Origin: Viscum album
Lineage: Eukaryota > Streptophyta > Magnoliopsida > Santalales > Viscaceae
Direction: 5' to 3'
Assembly: GCA_963277665.1 (NCBI GenBank)
Contig: OY728123.1
Coordinates: 629,732,915-629,796,914 of the forward strand
DNA: 64,000 bases
Shown here in pieces: positions 11,390 through 23,440 of the stretch (position 1 is its first letter; each line of letters opens with the position of its first letter). A program made the translations under genes and the position numbers. Under the pieces are notes generated by a model, which saw nothing but the letters and a program-made list of their open reading frames with translations, was not told the DNA's origin and ran no database searches.

Positions 11390-12015
11390 GATTTCTCCCC
11401 TTATACTATTTTATTCTCTATGTGATATAACCGTTGATGATATTTTAAATTTTTTTCACTTATATAGAATTCTAGTTCGCCCTGTTGTAAGATATTCATT
11501 CTATATTTTAGAATAATGTGTATATCGTATGACAATTCATGATGCGGGTCTAATGTGGTTTGGCCATATAGAAATTTTCACATTAATCATAAAATATTAT
11601 TCTTATATAATTTATTCCCAACATCACTAGACCTCTCATTCATGGGAATGTGATGTTTTTATGAGATGAAATGTTTTATGTATTGAAAATGATTTGAAAT
11701 ATATGTTTGTTTATCCAGTGTCATTTCACTATATATCAAAGTGTATTTGTAAAGTTTGTGTTTTTAGAATTGAATCCATAATTGTGAGTCGGAGGTGTTT
11801 ATGTTGGTATCAGAGAAAGTAATAGTTATTTTTCAAGACTGGACTTGTTTTTTGGAGGATTTGTTTTGTAAAATGTTTCAATAAAACTTTGGAATATCAA
11901 ACATGCAAACCCTCTACTAGTGATAGATGTTACTGAAATTAATATTCTAGAACCATATCACGATTCAAAACTGGTGAAAAAATTTATCAATCCTTGAAAA
12001 GGGGTAATTCATGTT
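11390..12015 (+). other. Non-coding stretch with a possible PBS
   Basis: No coding sequence is recognised. At 11804-11816 the text TGGTATCAGAGAA matches the start of the usual initiator-Met tRNA primer binding site, so the sequence to its left could be the end of an LTR on the plus strand. I find no partner LTR. Confidence 0.3.
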
Positions 12016-12017
12016 TA

Positions 12018-12455
12018 TCATTTTCGGGTTCTGGAAACGACAATACACACAAAGCCATATGATCTCTTAAAACATTTTCTTGAACATGAATGGAGTTGAC
12101 TAGGGGGAAATACTTGGTCTGATGAAACAATTCCCACAAAGGTCTTCAAAATGAAACCATTGATCATGAAGCGCAGTAGGTACCATCTGATATGCCACAA
12201 AAAATATTAGGGAAATACCATGATCCAATAAATTGAAAATCTCCATCTCCCATCTTGGAGGTATTCCTGAAATAACATCAGAAAAAAATTTCAAATAATC
12301 AACCAGAATTGAAGGAACCCAGATGCCTGAATTTCTTATGGATCCAAGGGATGCCCCTTCCAACTGATGGGTGATAGGTTGGAACATCTTATTCACAACA
12401 TCCACCAAAACATCCTTGATATATCTATCACATAAAAGGAGAACTTCATCCAATT
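12018..12455 (-). pseudogene. Ty3/gypsy fragment: protease-RT linker and RT start
   Basis: On the minus strand the motif YLKFFSDVISGIPPRWEME, then NLLDHGISLIFFVAYQMVP, corresponds to the conserved gypsy stretch before the RT palm (F.DVFP..LPGLPPRREVEF..DL.PGT.PIS..PYRMAP). The continuation into RT shifts frame and then disappears near 12018. The upstream sequence to about 13.15 kb shows no convincing protease. It is a short, isolated relic inside the CACTA-like element. Confidence 0.6.
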
Positions 12456-13200
12456 AGTTTATAGGCATCTGACTAGTCTATAGTGAAAGTCAATCTATTC
12501 CTGGACCATGAAAAGCCAATATGTGCCCATGATGACATCATAGGGATCCATTGTGATGATTAAATGATCTCACATTAACCATTATGGGATAATTTATACC
12601 TCTCACTACAAGTAAATGAAATTTCAAATGAAGTGTTCCCGGTAGGAATCTCATGATGACATTATTTTGATAATGTCTCAACTTTGATCTCTAACTATTA
12701 CACAAGGAGTCGAGGGATAAAATAATGGGTAGAACTTATGTTTAATAATACTAAGGAAATATCATAATAAACAGAAATAATAACTCAAATCATCTCATGT
12801 GACAATGGATCGTAGACATCCAAATCATGAAGTTGTCCATTGCCCTAGCCCCCAGCTCTTTATTCTTGTCGTGGGCCTCCTAGGGGTTGTGGTTAAAGGA
12901 CCTCATAGTACCATCCACTAACTGAAACTCCTCCTACTACTCTACCATCTCTACTACTTTTGGATTTTCAAAAAAGACATAATTATTTATGTAGGGATTA
13001 CTTAATTGATTTCCATTGAGGAAGTTTCGAAATCATAATTTCCATCATAAGTACATTCAAAGACTTCAACCATTATTAAAGATGACATCAAAAAATTATT
13101 CTAGTTTACTATTGTTGGAAACAGATCCTTATTATCACCAAAATTAAATACAACTGCTTTATAGAAATCTCATACATCTTTATGGTAAATTATGCTATTT
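12456..13200. other. Unassigned sequence between gypsy and LINE fragments
   Basis: Moderately AT-rich and normal in complexity. Scattered minus-strand open stretches exist, but none shows a domain I can name. It may be the gag-protease part of the gypsy relic at 12.0-12.46 kb. Confidence 0.3.
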
Positions 13201-13249
13201 ATTGACAATTAGACAATGTTCAAGCCACGATTCGGCCTCCTTAATGCCA

Positions 13250-14300
13250 TCATCCAACATGGAGAAGGATCATCTGCTTCATTCCCTCTTATGGGCATTA
13301 ATTCACTTGAGCATAGACGTGACAGTGAAAAAGGGACCGCCATGAATGACACTATTACATCCACTAATGACAATTTTCCTACATCCATGAATGGTAGGCC
13401 ATGTATTATTACACTTGAATGGTAAGGGGGATGACCTTGTGGGGCCTTCCAGAATCTTGATGACAAGAGGATTGTGATCCGAGTGGAACTTTTCAAGTGT
13501 ATGTTTGGAAATTTCAGCGATAGCGTAATGATCATTAATCCAGAAGAAGCACTTGTAAATCCTACTTTCTTGTCTTTTGTTTCCTGTAATCCTTCCCCAT
13601 GTGAATTTATCCCCTGTAATATGGACCTCTATTAGGTTGCACTTATCAAAGAAGCTTTCAAATTCCTCTGCAGAATTATGAGAAAAATGAGGACCCAACC
13701 TTTCATGCGACCTTAGGATAGTATTAAAATCCCCCACAATATCCCAATTAATTTTTGTTTGGTCATTAATTTGTTTTAGATCCCTCCAAAGCTCTCTTCT
13801 CCTGGTGTAGGCATAGGATGCATATACAAATGAAAATGTGGTGACAACACCGCCTAGAACAGTAGAGATAGTGATGACTTGGGAACAAATCTCATAAAAA
13901 GTAATCTGAATATCATCATTCTTGAGAACCCATAGGGTTTCAGAGCCCTTGAGATCTCCATTGTGTGCAAAAAGGTAGTATTTAAGAGAATCCCAACTAA
14001 ACCCTTTCCATTTCCCAATGTTCATTTTGGGTTCAGCAACTTCAACTAGCATCTGCCTATTATGTGAATGAAAATTATTGAGGGAAGAGGCAGTAAGAGA
14101 GTTCCCAAGCCCTCGACAGTTTTAAAAAGGGTCTTTATTGATTAATCTTCTTCTCTTTACCTTTCCCACCATTCTTCTTGGGTGTTTGGACAATGGATAT
14201 TTTATCAGGATTCGATTTGCTTGTAACATAATCATCCACCTTCTCATGATTGTCATCACCATCATCTGCCTAGTATTTACTTTATAGGGGTGAGAAGTTT
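13250..14300 (-). pseudogene. LINE (L1-type) ORF2 5' part: apurinic-like endonuclease
   Basis: Non-LTR retrotransposon endonuclease, which would nick target DNA to start reverse transcription. On the minus strand, a Lys-rich ORF1-like end (PKKNGGKGKEKKINQ, about 14.17 kb) precedes the ORF2 start NCRGLGN (about 14.12 kb), where the usual Trp of WNCRGLGN is a TAA stop. A 249-codon open stretch (13303-14052) then carries the endonuclease motifs FSFVYAS, WDIVGDFNTI (GDFN, about 13.73 kb), FTWGRITGNK and FHSDHNPLVI (SDHxPL, about 13.48 kb). The RT domain is absent and the fragment fades out near 13.25 kb. Its upstream side abuts copia sequence near 14.3 kb. Confidence 0.85.
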
Positions 14301-16260
14301 TTTAGAACACATGTATCAACCCTTGGGGACATATTGAACCTATAACTTTCTGGTTATTGGGTTTCGGAACAACAACCCAGGTGTTGTTCTTAAGAAAGGA
14401 ATTCATTTCTTTTTGTATTGATCTCAACCAATTACTATATTCTTTGGACTTAAAAGCTTACTTAAATGTTTTTGGATCATCATTAAACAATTCCAAAGCT
14501 ACATTGAAAGCATAGGCAGCAATGTATGACTAGTTGAAGTGGGATGGAGGTTTAATAACTCTCCTTTCTTTATCTCAAGTAAGCCGATTGTTGATCAGGC
14601 CAACAGGTTCTTGGTCCTCAGGTTCGGATTCCAAATTGGGATCTGATTTAGGCTGGGCTTGGGTAACCAAAGGAGCAGGACCAACACTGAACTGAGGTTG
14701 GTCACCTGATCTTAAAGGAACATCAACACCTAAAGGTGTTGGGACCTCTAAGGGTCCTATAGCTTCATCAGGAGCTACAACAGGTTCAGGTACTTTGTCG
14801 CTGGTCACACTGGATTCATGGAAGACCACATCGCGACTAACGATGAATTTCTAGAAACTTGGTTTATCTACCCATAAATAATACCCTTTAACACCCTCTA
14901 GATATCCCACGAATATTCATTTAATACCCCTATCATCTAGCTTATCATTACAAGAATGCACGTAAGCTATGGATCCAAATATCCTAAGGTGAGCTAGATT
15001 TGGGGGTGTGACCTTCGAAATTTAGTCAGGTGTCATAAAGGAGTTAGAAGAATATGGACAACAGTTAATGAGTGCACTGCTATTGAATCATCCTCAGCCT
15101 AGAAGGACCTAGAGAGTTTTGAGTGGGATAACATACACCTTACCCTCTCAAGAACAGTCCTATTCATTCTCTCTGCTAACCCATTCTGTTATGGAGTTTC
15201 CAAAACAGTCCGATATATCTTAATTCCTTCAGATTCAAAATATTCAATGAATTCATTGGATATATATTCTAAACCATTATTAGTTCTTAAGGCCTTACGT
15301 TTCTTATTAGTCTCACTCTCTACCGCAACTTTCCATTTCATAAAAGTCTGAAAGGCATATGACTTGTGCTTAATAATATAAATCCACACTCTCCTAGAGA
15401 AATCATCAATAAATGTTACAAAGTATAAACCACCACCATGGGAGGTAACCCTAGAAGGACCCCAAAAGTTATAATGTACACATTCAAGAGGTTCCTTAGC
15501 CTTAAACATGGATCTACTGAAGCTGATTCTCTTATAATTCCCATATACACAGTCTTCACAAAAAGGTAAACTGTTAGGAGTGATATTACTTAGAAGGCAC
15601 TGTTTCTTAAGCTCACTAAGACCCATGGCACTAACATGCCCTAGTATCCTATGCCATAAGGTGGTGGAATCACATTATGAACCAGAATAACTATTCAACT
15701 GATTTCTATACACTTTTCCATCTAACACAAACATACCATTGCGAAGGGTTTCCTTTATTACAGTGAGGGATCCTTGGGAAACTCTAAGGCTTCCAGATCC
15801 AGACTTGAAGCCATGCCCTTTCTGGTCAAGGGTTCCTAGGGATATTAGGTTTATTTTTAATTCAGGTACCCACCTAAATTATTCAAGAGTTTTAACAGAT
15901 CCATCATGAAGCTCTAGTAAAATTGAGCCTATGCCCATGATGTGACCGCTCATATTATTCCCTAGAAATACCTCACCATTATTCAATTCCCTTAATTCAG
16001 TAAAGAATTCCTTATTTGGGCACATGTGGAATGAGCATCATGAATCCTGGTTCTATTCATATAAGATGGCTATATCAGTGACATTTAACACATTAGTAGT
16101 GTTGAAGTCTTGTTCAACTAATAGGGAATGTTCATTATTACTATCTTTAAAGTCACCCTTGTCCAGGTTGTTTACATTTAAAACATTTGATTACCTTGTT
16201 TCTAGATTAAATTCTATATTTCTTGAACTATCCCCTATCTTTTCTTCTACCCATTGACTC
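14300..16260 (-). pseudogene. Ty1/copia polyprotein fragment (protease to start of RT)
   Basis: Read on the minus strand from 16260: the protease site reads DS*CSFHMCPN at about 16.04 kb, where the expected Gly of D-S-G is a TGA stop. Then come the pre-integrase region (LWHRILGHVSAMGLSEL, FCEDCVYG), and integrase in an open stretch at 15189-15626 with HYNFWGP, YFVTFIDDFSRRVWIY and LRTNNGLEY. After that lie an acidic linker with VVFHESS (14575-14829) and the first RT block (NWLRSIQKEMNSFLKNNTW, about 14.4 kb). The integrase keeps a D in FIDDFSR, but the usual SDNG.E reads TNNGLE. The rest of RT and RNase H are missing; a LINE fragment begins there. Confidence 0.88.
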
Positions 16261-16397
16261 ACTTCAACATCTAGATTCACCTCTTTCCCTAACATTGTTT
16301 TCATGTATTATACTTGTTCTCTCTGTTATATGTGTTTTGGTTTGGTTTTCAGGCTGTGGGGCTGCAGAATCCGGTATTTTGTTTTTCTGGGCAAGTT

Positions 16398-16765
16398 TTT
16401 AGCGGCGGTTTAAACCGCCGCTAAATGAAAGCTGGCGGCTATTTTGCGGCGGTTTAAACCGCCGCTAAACTTTCAAAACCGCCGCTAAACGTAAAATAAA
16501 ATATAAGTTTAGGGGCGGTTATAACCGCCGCGAAATAGTCACATCGTGGCAGTCTCATCTTGCGGTGGTTCTTATGGATTTAGCGGCGGTTATAACCGCC
16601 GCTAAAACCACCGCGAAATGAGGTTGCTGCGACGCTTCCCTAAAACCACCGCTAAACGAAAATAACCGCCGTGAAAAGATTGGCGACACCGTATTAGGCG
16701 GCAGTTTATGGAAACCGCAGCCACACCGTTTAGCGGCGGTTATAACCACCGCTAGATGCCTATTC
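16398..16765. repeat. Palindromic subterminal repeat cluster of the CACTA-like element
   Basis: Contains at least four perfect palindromes of the TTTAGCGGCGGTT / AACCGCCGCTAAA type: 16398-16425 (28 bases), 16446-16465 (20 bases), 16514-16529 (16 bases) and 16579-16606 (28 bases). Further half-sites and one diverged palindrome occur near 16729-16756. Clusters like this next to a CACTA terminus are the usual transposase-binding subterminal repeats. Confidence 0.75.
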
Positions 16766-16775
16766 TGCTGTAGTG
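16761..16775 (-). other. CACTA terminal inverted repeat (right end)
   Basis: The plus strand ends TATTCTGCTGTAGTG, so the minus strand begins CACTACAGCAGAATA, the hallmark of a CACTA terminus. The next plus-strand bases are ATAATAAAT, AT filler like that at 9.94-11.1 kb. Confidence 0.7.
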
Positions 16776-17160
16776 ATAATAAATTACTAATAAATATGAA
16801 TAAATAATATTTCCATATTAATTAAATTAAAAAAAGTATTAAAATAAAAATAGATAAATTTCCATTATATAAATTACAAAAATATTATAAATATTAATTA
16901 CTAACATTTAAAAAAATATAAATAATTATTAAAAAATGAAAAAATAAAAAAAAACATTAAATGTATGTTTGTGTGCATGTGTATATATTTGTACATGAAA
17001 TTACATTAATTGCATTTGAAAAACCTAATGACTTTTCTTTTGATTGTGTGTACCTATATGTGCGCACTCACATACATAAACTATAATGAGACATGTCATG
17101 TTGAAAAAACAAATGGATTTTGTTGTTATATAATGATATAATCATACACATATACACAGA
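16776..17160. other. AT-rich filler
   Basis: Continues the AATAAAT-type text of 9.94-11.1 kb to about 16970, then moves into unremarkable AT-rich sequence that leads into the hexanucleotide array. Confidence 0.5.
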
Positions 17161-17164
17161 CCAA

Positions 17165-18345
<1,181 letters not shown>

Positions 18346-18349
18346 CACA

Positions 18350-18749
18350 TACATTCAAATACATAAAAAATATGTGTATTTTTAAATTATTTACTATAAA
18401 TATACATATATAAATTGAAATAAATATATCTTAATAAATATATTTAAATAAATATATATTCTTCTATATATTTATATAAAATAAAATATTAATATATTAT
18501 ATTTAAACATAAATTTTGTAATTAACATATATAAATATATATTTAAACAATTTTATCGATGATAAATTTTTATATACAAAATTTTGAAGATAAGATTGTA
18601 TGATTTTTTTATTATAAGGTAGTTATATATATCATATTTATATATTATATATTATATATATAATTATTGGCATATAAATCATATTTAAAAATATAAAACT
18701 ACATATAAATTAATTCAATTATTCATGGTTCCCTTTATCAATTCTAACA
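18350..18749. other. AT-rich low-complexity sequence
   Basis: TATATAAATA-type sequence with no genes, between the hexanucleotide array and the right inverted arm. Confidence 0.6.
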
Positions 18750-18910
18750 AAAAGTGCTTATAAATGAAGTAGTTATCAGTTCTTCTTTTATCGTAGATAA
18801 AATTTTCATTTATCAATGCTTTTTGTCAGCACTAATAAATGGCTACATTATGTTAGTGTTTTTATCACTAATATAGGGCATCACTGAATAAAGAATGATT
18901 TGTAGTAGTG
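18750..18910 (-). repeat. Right arm of the large inverted pair, ending in a CACTA-like terminus
   Basis: The plus strand ends AATGATTTGTAGTAGTG at 18910, so the minus strand starts CACTACTACAAATCATT, a CACTA-type terminus different from that at 16775. Inside it are CAGCACTAATAAATG, TTATCACTAATATAGGGCAT and related motifs, which match the left arm at 9755-9900 in inverted orientation. Confidence 0.5.
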
Positions 18911-19660
18911 GTGGGAGAGCGATACACTTTAATGAAAAGATCTTTGCGAATAGGATTGCGTAAATACATCTAAGATAACTCATCTACTTGAAGGGTGTTG
19001 CGTGAAAAACACTTAATGAGATTTATTTGTTCCCACCAAAGCTATGTGAAAGGACCTGAGTGAACAAAACAGGGTGAAGGGACTCGAGAAAATCCACACA
19101 TGGGTGAAGAAAACCTTTACAAAAATAATGACTTGGGAAAATGACTTCGGAAAAATATTAGGGATTCATTGGAGAACCTAACTCAGACCTTAATGATGTA
19201 ATTATCACTCATAATTCATATCAATTTAAAGATGACCTTCAAGTTTATGATTGAGTATACATCATATAAAGTAGTTCACACAAGAGGATTCAATAGTGGT
19301 GTTCTGAGGGAGGTTGTGTGATATCTCTAAATTCATTGTAAAGCCAGTGCACCTAACACAAAGTGATTATGACCAAAATTTTAATCCATCAATACTAGTG
19401 AATCATAATGGATTCTAGTACAATCAAAAAATCCATGGAGTATTCTCCTTGGACTGTCCCTCAATGATGAACCAATTAAATTTATTGTTCTATGCTTTTA
19501 TTTATTGGTTTTGTGATTGTAGTGAATGTACAATTAAATATGAAAAGTTCAACAAGTTCTTACCAATAAGGGGACAATATCCTTAAAGTAAAAAAGAAAA
19601 ATTTGACACCTCAACTCAAGTCTCTCCTTTTAGGGTGTGTTAGATTACAAGAGAAACAAT
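18911..19660. other. Unidentified sequence of ordinary complexity
   Basis: Less AT-extreme than its neighbours, with no ORF or domain I recognise. It starts directly at the CACTA-like end and stops at an A/T-only array. Confidence 0.3.
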
Positions 19661-20045
19661 AATATATAATTAATTATATAATTAATTAAAATGATATATT
19701 ATTATTATAAATAATAATTAATAATATCAATAATAATAATTAAAATTATAAATAATATAATTAAAAAAATTATTAATAATTAACAATATACAATAAGATT
19801 AATAATTAGTAATATAATCAGTTATTGATAATGTAATTAATAATATATTATATAAATAATAATTAACAATAAAATTAATTGTTACTATTATAATTAAAAA
19901 TTAATAATATAATTAAGAAAATAATTAATATTTAATAATACAATTAATAATTAAGACTATAATTAACAACTAACAATATAATTAATTTTAGATAATTAAA
20001 AATGAATAATTATTAACAAATAATTATTAATCTATTTATTTATTT
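19660..20045. repeat. TAATTAATAATATAAT-type A/T array, first piece
   Basis: Almost pure A/T made of TAATAATTAAT variants. Similar pieces recur at 20320-20390, 21305-21445, 23170-23440 and 26095-26210, separated by non-AT segments, as if one array had been split by several insertions. Confidence 0.6.
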
Positions 20046-20390
20046 GGTGGTATAAATGATAAAAAAACACAAACACACACACACTCGTACATGGGTCTAT
20101 TAGACTGGGTCACCAACCCCTTGAAGGATGGAACCGACTCTAATTAACCAATTTTATTACACTGGACCTGAATGAATATACACTGGGGTCTTAAGGCATT
20201 CCAAACATGGTCCAAAATACTTACAAACAAGTCCTAATGAGCATTTTTGGATATTTCTTCTGAGTGGATACAATACCCATCATAATTTCTACTATAGTAT
20301 ACTGTGGTTCTTGACTAATAATTATTAATATAATTAATAATTTATAAAATAATTAAAAATTAATTAACAATAAAATTTAAAATTCAAAAT

Positions 20391-20540
20391 CAGTTAAGGT
20401 TTGGCTTAGTGGTAAGTAATCTATAATCCTGGAAGAAAAACTTGGGTTCAAATCTGGGATGGGGAGGACTCCCATTAGTATTGTAGAAGGTACTATAGTG
20501 AGTACTATTATAGTGGTATTGTTAAAAACTTTAATGATTT
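20391..20540 (+). mobile_element. tRNA-derived SINE-like element
   Basis: A pol III internal promoter pair is visible: box A TGGCTTAGTGG at 20402-20412 and box B GGTTCAAATC at 20445-20454, 43 bases apart start to start. This resembles the head of plant tRNA-derived SINEs. The body continues to about 20540; no clear poly(A) or target duplication is seen, and the left flank is A/T array. A full tRNA fold is not present, so it is not a tRNA gene. Confidence 0.55.
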
Positions 20541-21304
20541 CAGGTCATGTGTTGGGCCTTTTGCCCACTGGGCCTATGATTCACCAATGTCAAGTAACTA
20601 GGTAATACAATAAGACTAGGTGGGATGACATGACGTGACTAGGCATGCAACTCAATATGAAAACACATCAGTGTTGGTGGTTGGGTGGCTCAAACGGGCG
20701 ATTACTACCCCACTACACACTCGTATATCCGATGTGGGTTAGAGGGGTTCCTTGCCATAGTGTAATGGTAGGTAGCACTACATAATAATTTCTAGTAGGG
20801 GGTGATGTGGTGTGATAACTAGTGACACTACATCCCATGTGAGTAGGAGAATTATGTTTCATGAACAATAGGATATGGAACATGAAGACACGGTACTTTC
20901 ACTGGGTGTGAGGCTTGAAACGGTGATATTCACATTGGAATCCATCTACCAAACCTCTACACACATGGATTTTCAACTTGGAATGTATCAATGAACCAAC
21001 AACTTATGATAGAGAAAAATAGTGAGATTGCATCAGAAGGAGGGGTTATGAAACCATAAATGAAAAGTGGCTCCAAGTGACAATTTAATTCTCAACTAGG
21101 ACTTACGACATTTTCTTTAGGGGCCTTTGGACCAAATTTAATTTGTCCTTCAGGATATTGAAAACTTAGGCATTTTGGACATTAATCTATAATAATATCA
21201 TTCTATTGTCTTATTGTCATTTATTATGGGGATAGATGAGGTGTGACCCACTGAGGTTCCTAGGCGTGTGTGTATTTTTTGAAGTTTATACCCCCTCAAC
21301 ATAT
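20541..21304. other. Unidentified sequence inserted in the A/T arrays
   Basis: Ordinary complexity with words such as GGGCCTTTTGCCCACTGGGCC and CCGATGTGGGTTAG, flanked on both sides by A/T array pieces. No coding sequence is recognised. The flanks make it look like an inserted non-autonomous element. Confidence 0.3.
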
Positions 21305-21449
21305 GATGAATTAATAATATAATTTATAAGATAAATCATAATTAATTTGTTAAATAGTAAATAATAATATCTATAAAAGTTAATAATTGATAATAACATT
21401 AATCATACATAATATAATTAATAATTAATAGTTGATAATATTACTCATC

Positions 21450-23170
21450 GACAAGATGTGGTTGAATTATTTTTATTAATGAAAATACAAATGAAGGTCT
21501 GGGGGAGGATATGGATAGACAAAGAAAAACCAATATCATTCAAAGGAAAATATAAACGAGATTCTTATGAGATTTAAATCCTTAATTTCTCCAAATAATC
21601 CACTTTTGAACAAAGAATATCAATGTGACAGTCTCCCCAACTACCCTAACAATTTGGATGTCACCCCATCTCTATGTTTTCCCCAAATTCTATGGATACT
21701 CAGTATCCCTAGAATCTGTCTCCATGAAGGCCACTACATCAATAAGATTCTCTATTCCCTATTTTTTCATAAGAGAACTCCCATGATTTTCTTCTCCCTA
21801 TTAGAAACTAGAATTTCCAAGGAGTTAGTAGTCACAATAGACCTTAACATCCTCAAATTATATAGGATCGCGTTAGAAGCACCAAAGGCCATGCCTCCCA
21901 CAGTAGTAGTGGAAGTAAAGGCCTTACCCATTGCCTCAAGGGTAGGGAAAACAGTACCCACCGTATAATTAAGGACTTTATCAATAATAATGTACTTTGG
22001 AGAGCCCCTTTCCAAGAAATCCTCACTAGTGTAGGTTAACAACCATTGAAATTCATCTAAAATCCTATAACTTTTTATAGATTTTGGTTTCATATTAAAT
22101 TTTTCTTTTAGGTTATTATTACCTTTTTGATAATATGAAGCAATTAATAGATTCTACTACTTCCACTATAAGAGAACACCATTTTTTGTAGTTATTGCAT
22201 TATCAGAATCCTTATGACCACTTTCACCCCTCAACTCAGTATTATTGATATAAGAATCCTTAAAGGACATTCTGTAATCTATAATGTTGGACCGATATTA
22301 TTTCATTTTACTAATCATGATATTCCTCTCCATCCTTTATTTAGTATCACTGATTGATTTCAAGTTCTTCTCAACTGGTCCTTTTCCACCAGGAACCCTT
22401 TATGAGTTATCAAGCAACTTCTCCTAAAGTATCACCTGATTCCCAATATGACCAGATAAATGTCCAATCAGAGGTGATATGTGAGATCTATCACCCATAG
22501 TCCTCATATAATCAATTCCAAATTGATCATACATAATTTAATACTCTATAGATCCAACTCTAGGATCGAACTCATAATTCAAAATAACCTCGAACATACA
22601 CCCCTGGTTAAGACCCCAAGTGTTTCTTTGTTCCCTTTAATCCATCACTACTAGAAATATTTAAATCTACAACACCTCTAGGATAAAATCTAATTTTTTT
22701 CTCAAACATTATGATTACTATATAGCCTTAGATTATTACTCATGTAAAAAATAAAATCCTAACATATTGAGAGTAATAAATTGTTAATTATTCCCATTAC
22801 TAGTATATGAATTACCATAAAATCCTTTAACCTTTTTAAAAAATATCCTCAACATTACCATATAGAGAGAAATATGAGAAAATGAGATTCCTTCTATAAT
22901 TAAACTTATAAGGTCTAACAACTTTCCAATCTGAACAAAATCAAGGGATTTCCTCATACTCAATATGCAATTCAAACTCATCATTTCATGTCTATAGTAT
23001 AATCTTGTTAAAAAGAATAGAAAAAATATTAAACTCGATAAAAAAACTAGAATAATGTCCAAAACTTGCTGTATTAGTTTCCTTATCCATTTTAATAGGA
23101 ACCCCAATAGATAATGCATCATTAAAAGTAATAATATATTTAATACTATTTTTTTCAATTTTTTCAATAA
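21450..23170 (-). pseudogene. LINE ORF1 fragment (DUF4283 and zinc knuckle)
   Basis: On the minus strand near 23.05-23.13 kb the text DALSIGVPIKMDKETNTASF, then YSSFFIEFNIF, matches the end of the DUF4283 domain of plant L1-type ORF1 (IG.P...D..T...YARV.VE.D). About 22.89-22.96 kb it is followed by HIEYEEIP*FCSDW, the zf-CCHC_4 start YE.LP.FC..C with a stop and the second Cys changed to Trp. ORF1 would bind the LINE RNA. The lower part (21.5-22.1 kb) has a 108-codon minus ORF in the same orientation whose function I cannot name; a 133-codon plus ORF opposite it is probably a shadow. A/T array flanks both ends. Confidence 0.6.
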
Positions 23171-23440
23171 TTTTTAGTATTTAATTATTCATTTATAATT
23201 ATGTATTATTAATTATATTTTTTAATATTATTAATTTTTAATTATATTTTTTATTATTAATTTTCTTATTAATTATATTATTTATTATTAATTATTTATT
23301 ATTAATTATATGTTTACTAATTTAATGCATTACTTGTTATTAATCGTATTTGATATTATTAATTATATTATTAAATATTAATAATATTATTACATATTTT
23401 TAATCATATTAAACATATTATTACTTATTATTATAGGGGA
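23170..23440. repeat. TTATTAATTATATTA-type A/T array between two LINE fragments
   Basis: A/T-only block separating two LINE ORF1 fragments that point away from each other. Confidence 0.6.

Larger units (their letters stand above)
11105..16775. mobile_element. Non-autonomous CACTA-like element with palindromic subterminal repeats
   Basis: The right end is clear: the minus strand begins CACTACAGCAGAATAGGC at 16775 and is followed inwards by many GGCGGTT/AACCGCC inverted motifs (16398-16765). The left end shows the same motif family at 11117-11157 (ACCGCCGTTTAGCGGCGG and AAACCGCCGC), but its terminus reads CGCACCAACA rather than CACTA, so the exact left boundary near 11105 is uncertain. No transposase is inside; instead the interior holds fragments of gypsy, LINE and copia origin. 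Similar AT-rich filler lies on both sides. A 3-bp target duplication is not evident. Confidence 0.55.

Noticed and set aside
11400..11816. Complete LTR ending at the PBS-like TGGTATCAGAGAA (11804)
   Set aside because: No second LTR, no defined start and no plus-strand pol after it; only the PBS-like word is reported.
20391..20470. Possible tRNA gene
   Set aside because: Only box A and box B are tRNA-like; no acceptor stem or anticodon arm can be formed, so a SINE is the better reading.
21567..21968. 133-codon plus ORF
   Set aside because: Lies opposite a LINE fragment read on the minus strand and shows no domain; probably a shadow.
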